DNA of 5,085 nt from Lachnospiraceae bacterium UBA1748 (GTDB lineage: Bacteria; Bacillota; Clostridia; Lachnospirales; Lachnospiraceae): contig DCHQ01000038.1 in assembly GCA_002314855.1 (NCBI GenBank), forward strand, positions 6,498-11,582. The letters run 5' to 3'. The translations under genes and the position numbers were made by a program. Shown here piece by piece: positions 1 through 5,085 of this stretch; the first letter of the stretch is position 1; the number at the start of each line of letters is the position of its first letter. The notes beneath the pieces were generated by a model. It had not been told where the DNA came from. It made no database searches and saw only the letters and a list, made by a program, of their open reading frames with translations.

Positions 1-1151
1 TCAATACTCTGTTCATCACCAATATCGGCATATACTTCTTTAAAAAGTCCTAGCTCAGATCGATCAAGAGTTGGTATCATAAGTCCACTTTGTCCCATAA
101 GTGTAAGAAGACCTACTGTTTTAAGGGATACTGTTTTTCCACCGGTATTAGGACCAGTAATGATAAGAAGGTCAAAATTTTCACCCAGTGAAACACTGAT
201 AGGAACGGCCTTTTTTTGATCAAGAAGAGGATGTCTTGCTGAGCGCAAGTTAATTCTGTGTTCTTCATTGAAAATAGGCTTGGTTGCATTTAGACTAAGA
301 GCATATTTTCCCTTGGCAAATATAAAATCTAAGAGTGTTATTGTCTTTTGATTTTCAAGAAGACTGTCTCCATGAATAGAGACTTTGCTTGAAAGATCCG
401 AAAGAATACGAGAAATCTCATCTCTTTCCTGAAGCTCAAGTTCTTTTAACTCATTGTTAAGTGATACTACTGTTGCAGGCTCAATGAAAAGAGTACTACC
501 AGTAGAGGATTGATCATGAACCATACCAGGAACCTGACTTTTATATTCTGCCTTGACTGGTAAACAGTATCTGTTATTACGCATAGTTATAACAGGGTCC
601 TGAAGATAACTTCTGGCCGAACCATTAACCATATTAGTAAGGTGGGAGTGAATCCTGTTTCCTATGATACCATATGATTTACGGATAGAAGAAAGAGTGC
701 TACTGGCATCATCTGCAATTTCATCGTCAGAGATAATACATCTTTTAATCTCTTTTTCGAGAAGTGGCAGAGTATATAATCTATCAAAATATTTACTAAG
801 AGCATCATCTGGCGTGTCTTCATCTGGTTTTTCACCATATGTCGACAGCTCGGAAGTAAGTGTAAGAAGTCTTGCAATTGATAGTAGTTCCCTTGCGGAA
901 AGAGTTTGTCCTATTTTGGCTTCCTTGATAGTTGCACGTATATCGCTATTAGATGAAAACGAAATACGGTCGTTCTTTACCAGCCTGAGGAGAGCGGCAT
1001 CGGTCTCTTCAAGAGCTTCTCGTATCCAGTCAAGATTCGATGATGGACGAAGCTTGTCACACATTGCTTTGCCAGGTTCACTACCAGCATATTCCTTTAT
1101 TTGATCTGTTATTTTATAAAATTCTAGTGTTTTTAATACTTTCTCATTCAT
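1..1151 (-). CDS. mutS2: MutS2 family ATPase, N-terminal part (truncated by window edge)
   Basis: This is the N-terminal 383 codons of MutS2, read without a stop from an ATG at 1151-1149 to the left window edge. MutS2 is a cytoplasmic DNA-binding ABC-type ATPase related to MutS but without its mismatch-recognition domain. The family is linked to suppression of homologous recombination and, in Bacillus, to splitting of collided ribosomes. The start MNEKVLKTLEF is typical of the family. Residues about 1-290 form the core/lever part, with the family-like stretch VHDQSSTGSTLFIEP. An ARHPLL motif lies near residue 305, the Walker A motif GPNTGGKT is at 333-340, and ADIGDEQSI at 375-383 opens the Walker B/signature region. 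Full-length members are about 780-790 residues, so the rest of the ATPase, the coiled-coil linker and any C-terminal Smr nuclease domain lie outside the window. No Shine-Dalgarno sequence precedes the start; a promoter -10 sits 7 nt upstream. Family identity is very secure. Confidence 0.97.
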   Translation of the reverse strand, partial: MNEKVLKTLEFYKITDQIKEYAGSEPGKAMCDKLRPSSNLDWIREALEETDAALLRLVKNDRISFSSNSDIRATIKEAKIGQTLSARELLSIARLLTLTSELSTYGEKPDEDTPDDALSKYFDRLYTLPLLEKEIKRCIISDDEIADDASSTLSSIRKSYGIIGNRIHSHLTNMVNGSARSYLQDPVITMRNNRYCLPVKAEYKSQVPGMVHDQSSTGSTLFIEPATVVSLNNELKELELQERDEISRILSDLSSKVSIHGDSLLENQKTITLLDFIFAKGKYALSLNATKPIFNEEHRINLRSARHPLLDQKKAVPISVSLGENFDLLIITGPNTGGKTVSLKTVGLLTLMGQSGLMIPTLDRSELGLFKEVYADIGDEQSI

Positions 1152-1158
1152 ACCAAAT

Positions 1159-1188
1159 ATTTTAGCATATTTAGGTCAATAATGTTAC
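1159..1188 (-). promoter_or_regulatory. Predicted extended -10 promoter for mutS2
   Basis: On the minus strand, TATGCTAAAAT (1169-1159) matches the extended -10 consensus TRTGnTATAAT at every defined position but one. A weak -35 candidate, GTAACA (1188-1183, 4 of 6), lies 18 nt upstream. The usual distance from the -10 puts the transcription start at about 1152-1151, on or next to the mutS2 ATG. The start-site position is an inference from spacing. An upstream promoter giving a conventional leader is not excluded. Confidence 0.6.
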
Positions 1189-1191
1189 AAT
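1162..1191 (+). promoter_or_regulatory. Predicted promoter for the rightward HtrA-like/yhaM/rlmD cluster
   Basis: TACAAT at 1186-1191 is a 5-of-6 match to the -10 box and is preceded by TG plus one base, making it an extended -10. TTAGCA at 1162-1167 is a 4-of-6 match to the -35 box with an 18-nt spacer. The expected start is near 1198, giving a leader of about 50 nt before the ATG at 1248. A second possible -10, TATAAA at 1220-1225, has no convincing -35. The element overlaps the opposing mutS2 promoter on both boxes. Confidence 0.5.
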
Positions 1192-1247
1192 AATAGGAAA
1201 GTGAGATATATACGGGTAGTATAAAAACTTAAAGCGATAGAGGAAAT

Positions 1248-2663
1248 ATGGAAGATAAAACAAGTGAAGAGTCAATGGACCTTGAGGCCAAGCTTTTGCA
1301 AGGCTCAGACTATAATTTTATACAGGAAAAAATAAAAGACAGACCAGTTAACAAGAAGAAGCTTGTACGTAAGATGTTACTTACAGTAAGCCTTGCTATT
1401 ATATTTGGATTAGTAGCATGTTTTACTTTTATTATGCTGGAACCAGTATTTAGTAAGATGGTTGATCACGATGATGAGATTATTCTTGAGCACGTAGAAC
1501 TTTCGGAAGAAGTATCTGATGATAGTGAGGATATAACAGTTTTTGTTAGTGACCAGCCAATTGATGATGCCAGCTATGAGGAAACACCAATTGCAGATAT
1601 GTCACTTACCGATGAAGATATGCCTTCAATTATAGGAACACCAGCTGTTAGTGGTAATCAGGTGACGATTATTGATAAGCAGGAGTTAGGTCTTGAAGAC
1701 TATAGATTGCTTTACAGGCAGTTATATGTTCTTTCGTTGGAAGTTAATAAAAGTATGGTGACTCTATATGAAAAGCCTAGTATATCAGAAACAGGGGAAA
1801 TTAATATGTATTCTGATTCGGCATCGGGCCTTATTATAGGGGACAATGGATATGAAATTTTAGTATTGGCTGACAGTACTAGGATTAATGGAGTTGAGAA
1901 TATCAGTGCCAAGTTCTGTAACGATGATACAGTTGATGCAACCATCAAAATGATGGATCCAGAAACTAAGCTTGCGATATATGCCATCAAAATGTCTGAT
2001 ATTAAGTCTATTACTGCATCCGAATATACTTATGCAACACTTGGTTCATCATTATCTACTACACTAAATGGTAGCCCAGTTATTGCAGTAGGAAATCCTA
2101 TGAACTATGGTACCTCGGTATGTTTTGGTGCGATTACAAGTACAGATAATATTCTTCAGAAAATAGATGCATCATATCAGTTGCTTACGACTGATATATA
2201 TGCCGATGAGGCAGCACAGGGATTTTTAATTAATGTGCGTGGACAGATAGTAGGTGTTATTACAGCTGATGGTCATCCAGGCGGCTTACAGAATCTTGCA
2301 TATGCATATGGTATTAGTTCAGTTAAAAATCTTATTGAAGATATGGCCAATGATGTTGGATCGAGCTATGTTGGTGTATATGTAATGGATGTAACAGAGG
2401 AAGCCAAGGCAAATCTTGGTGTTCCAATGGGTGCTTATGTAACAAGAGTAGCCAACAATTCTCCAGCTATGAATGTTGGAATTGTCGCTGGTGACGTTAT
2501 TGTTGGGGTTGGAGATATCAGTATCAATAATGTTAATGTATATACTCAGTGTTTACGAAACTATCCGCCAGACACGGAGCTTACCATTAGTGTAATGCGT
2601 TATAGTGCAGGTGAGTATAAAGAGATAAGCCTAAATATTGTTACAGGCGAGCATGAAAATTAA
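1248..2663 (+). CDS. Membrane-anchored HtrA-like PDZ protein, catalytically dead (pseudoprotease)
   Basis: This 471-residue protein has the architecture of a Gram-positive HtrA/DegP (S1C) protease. A basic cytoplasmic N-terminus (KKKLVRK at 36-42) is followed by one membrane segment at about 43-64, an acidic linker at 71-150, a trypsin-like domain at about 155-365 and a C-terminal PDZ domain at about 372-466. Family landmarks are retained: SGLIIGDNGYEI (193-204), LAIYAI (242-247), PVIAVGNP (277-284), TTDIY (314-318) and GQIVGVI (332-338). In the PDZ domain YVGVYVMDVTEEA and NNSPAMNVGIVAGDVI match HtrA PDZ sequences. The catalytic triad is missing. The His site falls at Ala208 and no His occurs between residues 83 and 342. 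The Asp of TDLAV is Lys241, and GNSGGPL has become AAQGFL with Ala323 at the Ser site. The likely role is an extracytoplasmic binding, scaffold or regulatory protein rather than a peptidase; no partner can be named. The start is supported by AGAGG at 1239-1243, although its 4-nt spacing is short. It is probably the first gene of the cluster. Confidence 0.88.
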   Translation: MEDKTSEESMDLEAKLLQGSDYNFIQEKIKDRPVNKKKLVRKMLLTVSLAIIFGLVACFTFIMLEPVFSKMVDHDDEIILEHVELSEEVSDDSEDITVFVSDQPIDDASYEETPIADMSLTDEDMPSIIGTPAVSGNQVTIIDKQELGLEDYRLLYRQLYVLSLEVNKSMVTLYEKPSISETGEINMYSDSASGLIIGDNGYEILVLADSTRINGVENISAKFCNDDTVDATIKMMDPETKLAIYAIKMSDIKSITASEYTYATLGSSLSTTLNGSPVIAVGNPMNYGTSVCFGAITSTDNILQKIDASYQLLTTDIYADEAAQGFLINVRGQIVGVITADGHPGGLQNLAYAYGISSVKNLIEDMANDVGSSYVGVYVMDVTEEAKANLGVPMGAYVTRVANNSPAMNVGIVAGDVIVGVGDISINNVNVYTQCLRNYPPDTELTISVMRYSAGEYKEISLNIVTGEHEN

Positions 2664-2716
2664 TATTTTAACAGTTAAATTGAGTAAGCAAATATAAATA
2701 GAAAGAAGGACTAGAA

Positions 2717-3661
2717 ATGCGATTTATTAATGATCTTGGAGAAGGTAACAACATACAGGGAGTATATCTGTGTAAGCAGAAAACTTCTACAGTTACTAAG
2801 AATGGAAAGCCTTATGATTCTGTGATACTTCAGGATAAGACTGGCTCTATTGATGCTAAGATATGGGATCCATATAATCCAGGAATCAGAGAATTTGAAG
2901 CAGGTGATTTTGTTGATGTATATGGCGATGTTGTTATGTTCAATAATGCCAAGCAGGCAAGACTTACCAATGTAAGACGTGCTGAAGAAGGCGAGTATAA
3001 TACGGCAGATTATTTTCCTGTTACTGATAAAAATGTGGAAGATATGTATGCAGAACTTTTATCTATATTAGATAGTATTAAGAGTTCTTATCTCAAGGAA
3101 CTTCTTAATTCATTTTTCCGTGATGACGAAACAGCAAGCAAGTTCAAAAAGTCATCAGCTGCTAAAACCGTTCATCATGGTTTTATAGGCGGTTTGCTCG
3201 AGCATACACTTGGTGTAACAAAGCTATGCGATATGTATACATTGTTATATCCAATGCTTAACAGAGATTTGTTGCTTGCAGCAGCGATGCTTCATGATAT
3301 AGGTAAGCTCCGAGAATTATCATTATTTCCAATGAATGATTATACAGACGAAGGTCAGCTTCTTGGTCATATTGTAATCGGTTGTCAGATGATAGGAGAA
3401 GCTGCTGATAAAATAGAGGGATTTCCTACTTCTGTAAAGCATGAGCTTCAGCATTGTATTTTGGCTCATCACGGCGAGTATGAGTATGGTTCGCCTAAAA
3501 AGCCAGCTATTATGGAAGCGGTAGCACTTAACTTTGCTGATAATACAGATGCTAAAATGGAGCATATATCAGAACAACTAAAGAGCAATACTGCAGAAGG
3601 CTGGATGGGATTTGACAAATTCCTTGATAGCAATTTTAGAAAGAGTACATCTAATGAATAA
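2717..3661 (+). CDS. yhaM: YhaM-type 3'-5' exoribonuclease (OB-fold plus HD domain)
   Basis: This 314-residue cytoplasmic protein matches the YhaM family in length and domain order. Known members are metal-dependent 3'-5' exonucleases that trim RNA, and can act on single-stranded DNA. Residues about 12-88 form a nucleic-acid-binding OB fold (GKPYDSVILQDKTGSIDAKIWD is its core). Residues about 150-285 form an HD domain, with LLEHTLGV (H163), MLHDIGK (H193-D194), LLGHIVIG (H218), AHHGEYEYGSPKKP (H251-H252) and NFADNTDAKM (D275) as expected metal-binding and catalytic positions. All the main HD residues are present, so the enzyme looks active. The ATG at 2717 is preceded by AGAAGGA at 2704-2710 with a 6-nt spacer. 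It lies 53 nt after the HtrA-like gene with no terminator between, and its last 8 nt overlap the start of rlmD. Co-transcription with both neighbours is inferred. Confidence 0.95.
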   Translation: MRFINDLGEGNNIQGVYLCKQKTSTVTKNGKPYDSVILQDKTGSIDAKIWDPYNPGIREFEAGDFVDVYGDVVMFNNAKQARLTNVRRAEEGEYNTADYFPVTDKNVEDMYAELLSILDSIKSSYLKELLNSFFRDDETASKFKKSSAAKTVHHGFIGGLLEHTLGVTKLCDMYTLLYPMLNRDLLLAAAMLHDIGKLRELSLFPMNDYTDEGQLLGHIVIGCQMIGEAADKIEGFPTSVKHELQHCILAHHGEYEYGSPKKPAIMEAVALNFADNTDAKMEHISEQLKSNTAEGWMGFDKFLDSNFRKSTSNE

Positions 3662-5054
3662 GAATGATATAGCTCAGGTTGAAATAGTAGATCTTGGGAC
3701 GGATGGCAATGGTATAGGCAAGGTAAATGGTTATACCTTGTTTATAAAAGATACAGTGCCAGGGGACATAGTTGAAGCCAAGGTGATTAAGGTTAAGAAA
3801 AACTATGGATATGCTAGAGTGGAGAGGGTTCTACAGCCCTCTTCTTTTCGTGTGGAACCAAAGTGTGAATATGCCAAAAGTTGTGGTGGTTGTCAGTTAC
3901 AACAGATATCGTATGAGAAACAGTTGGAATTCAAGCATAATAAGGTGCGCAACAATCTTATACGAATAGGTGGAATAGATTCTAATTATTTAGATAGTAT
4001 TATGGAGCCAATAGTTGGAGCCGATAATCCTTTCTTTTATCGTAATAAGGCGCAGTTCCCATTTGGAACTGATAAGGATGGAAATCCGGTATGTGGATTT
4101 TATGCTGGGCGAACACACTCTATTATTGCCAATACTGACTGTAAGCTTGGTGCTGATGAGAACAAGACTATTCTTGAAAAGATCTTGGATTACATGAAGT
4201 CAGAGAATATATCCTCATATAATGAGGAAACGGGCAAAGGACTCATTCGACATGTCCTTATTCGTAAGGGATATCATACAGGTGAAGTAATGGTATGCCT
4301 GGTTATTAATGGTGATAAACTTCCAGCCAGTGATAAGCTTATTAAGGCGCTTACTATAGATAAAAATGTGGTGAGCATCTCTATTAGTATAAACAAGAAG
4401 AATACCAATGTGATTATGGGCGATAATTATAAGACCATATATGGTAAGGATACTATCGAAGATACACTTCTTGGACTAAAGTTTTCTATTTCGCCATTAT
4501 CTTTTTATCAGGTTAATCCAGTTCAGGTTGAAAAGCTCTATACTATAGCGCTTGATTATGCTGATTTGCAAGGGACTGAAGAGGTATGGGATATATGTTG
4601 TGGTATAGGAACTATTACTCTTTGCGCAGCAAAAAGAATGCGAGATAAACAGATAGAAAAGGGTATCGATACCAGCAAATGTTTTGTTCATGGACTTGAG
4701 ATAGTGCCTCAAGCCATAGATGACGCCAGAAATAATGCAAAAGTGAATGATATTAATAACGTTGATTTTGTGTGCGCAGCGGCGGAAGAATATTTACCAT
4801 CCCATAGAGATAAAATAAAGGCAGATGTTATTATCCTTGACCCACCTCGTAAAGGTATGGAAGAAGATGCACTTCGTATTGTTATAGGAGCAGGTCCAGA
4901 GAAGGTAGTATACGTTAGCTGTGACAGTGCTACTCTTGCAAGAGATGTGAAATTTCTTGAAGAAAATGGATACAAACTTGTAAAAGCAAGAGCCTGCGAC
5001 ATGTTTCCACAAACAATTCATTGTGAAAGTGTCGCACTTTTGGTTAAACAGTAA
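3654..5054 (+). CDS. rlmD: 23S rRNA (uracil-5)-methyltransferase, RlmD/RlmCD (RumA/TrmA family)
   Basis: This 466-residue enzyme transfers a methyl group from SAM to C5 of a uridine in 23S rRNA. In E. coli RlmD the target is U1939; the Bacillus homologue RlmCD modifies U747 and U1939, so site specificity here is open. An N-terminal TRAM RNA-binding domain spans about 5-60. Cysteines C71, C77 and C80 (CX5CX2C) with C163 should bind a 4Fe-4S cluster. The methyltransferase domain shows FYQVNP (284-289), the SAM loop DICCGIGTITL (313-323), acidic E349, LDPPRKG (395-401), the nucleophile C423 in VSCDSATLARD and HCESVALL (456-463) with E458 as likely base. The VSCNP proline is serine here. A segment at about 328-345 between the SAM loop and E349 is longer than in compact members. 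The ATG at 3654 is preferred over an in-frame TTG at 3612: TRAM begins right after it, AGAAAGAG (3638-3645) lies 8 nt upstream, and ATGAATAA overlaps the yhaM stop, suggesting translational coupling. Confidence 0.95.
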   Translation: MNKNDIAQVEIVDLGTDGNGIGKVNGYTLFIKDTVPGDIVEAKVIKVKKNYGYARVERVLQPSSFRVEPKCEYAKSCGGCQLQQISYEKQLEFKHNKVRNNLIRIGGIDSNYLDSIMEPIVGADNPFFYRNKAQFPFGTDKDGNPVCGFYAGRTHSIIANTDCKLGADENKTILEKILDYMKSENISSYNEETGKGLIRHVLIRKGYHTGEVMVCLVINGDKLPASDKLIKALTIDKNVVSISISINKKNTNVIMGDNYKTIYGKDTIEDTLLGLKFSISPLSFYQVNPVQVEKLYTIALDYADLQGTEEVWDICCGIGTITLCAAKRMRDKQIEKGIDTSKCFVHGLEIVPQAIDDARNNAKVNDINNVDFVCAAAEEYLPSHRDKIKADVIILDPPRKGMEEDALRIVIGAGPEKVVYVSCDSATLARDVKFLEENGYKLVKARACDMFPQTIHCESVALLVKQ

Positions 5055-5069
5055 TAGTAAAGGAAGTTT

Positions 5070-5074
5070 GGAGG
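5070..5074 (+). promoter_or_regulatory. Ribosome binding site of the next gene
   Basis: GGAGG lies 6 nt before an ATG at 5081, the best Shine-Dalgarno match in the window. It is the main evidence that a further gene of the same strand starts at the right edge, 26 nt after the rlmD stop. Confidence 0.75.
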
Positions 5075-5080
5075 ATTACA

Positions 5081-5085
5081 ATGGT
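5081..5085 (+). CDS. Start of an unidentified downstream gene (only first codon visible)
   Basis: Only ATG and two bases of the next codon (GT, so valine) are inside the window. The ideal ribosome binding site just upstream and the 26-nt gap after rlmD with no terminator support a real start in the same operon. Nothing can be said about the product. Confidence 0.6.

Noticed and set aside
664..1104. Open frame of 146 codons on the plus strand opposite mutS2
   Set aside because: It lies wholly antisense to an intact, family-typical mutS2 reading frame; its Ser/Arg/Leu-rich product looks like no protein and no ribosome binding site precedes it.
1410..1424. LVAC lipobox at residues 55-58 of the HtrA-like protein, suggesting a lipoprotein
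   Set aside because: The pattern fits, but 42 residues precede the hydrophobic stretch and the hydrophobic run continues past the cysteine (FTFIML), so an uncleaved membrane anchor is more likely. It is not fully excluded.
2668..2698. Possible internal promoter before yhaM (TTAACA at 2668-2673, TATAAA at 2693-2698)
   Set aside because: The spacer is 19 nt and the predicted start would fall inside the yhaM ribosome binding site, leaving it non-functional; AT-rich chance matches are expected here.
3612..3653. Upstream TTG start adding 14 residues to RlmD
   Set aside because: It would overlap yhaM by 50 nt and add residues outside the TRAM domain; the ATG at 3654 has better spacing from a Shine-Dalgarno-like site and overlaps the yhaM stop in the usual way.
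4497..5021. Several minus-strand open frames opposite rlmD
   Set aside because: All are antisense to conserved methyltransferase motifs and have no plausible ribosome binding sites or recognisable products.
5055..5085. Terminator after rlmD
   Set aside because: No GC-rich hairpin or T-run is present in the 26-nt gap; instead a strong ribosome binding site leads into another gene.

Overview
The window is an AT-rich bacterial segment with tightly packed genes, strong Shine-Dalgarno sites and short intergenic gaps. MutS2, a YhaM-type exoribonuclease and an RlmD/RlmCD-type rRNA methyltransferase together suggest a low-GC Firmicute. The overall protein style fits an anaerobic clostridium, perhaps Lachnospiraceae. 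That family-level placement is an impression, not something proved from the sequence.

Layout. Positions 1-1151 (minus strand) hold the N-terminal half of mutS2, cut off by the left window edge just after the start of its Walker B region. A 96-bp divergent intergenic region (1152-1247) separates it from a rightward cluster and carries two good, overlapping extended -10 promoters. The rightward cluster contains four genes. The first (1248-2663) encodes a membrane-anchored HtrA-like protein with a PDZ domain that has lost all three protease catalytic residues. The second (2717-3661) is a YhaM-type OB-fold/HD 3'-5' exoribonuclease. The third (3654-5054) is an RlmD-type 23S rRNA uracil-5 methyltransferase that overlaps yhaM by 8 nt. 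The fourth has only its ribosome binding site and start codon in the window (5081-5085). No terminator, tRNA, rRNA, CRISPR array or mobile element was seen, and no stretch over 300 bp lacks a gene.

How the genes fit together. Gaps of 53, -8 and 26 nt with no visible terminator suggest one transcript from the 1186-1191 promoter through the fourth gene. Two of its products act on RNA (decay and rRNA modification), and the divergent MutS2 family has been linked both to recombination control and to rescue of collided ribosomes. The odd member is the first gene: an apparent pseudoprotease with a very acidic, Lys/Arg-free extracytoplasmic stalk. It is the most interesting item here. The rest looks like ordinary housekeeping chromosome.
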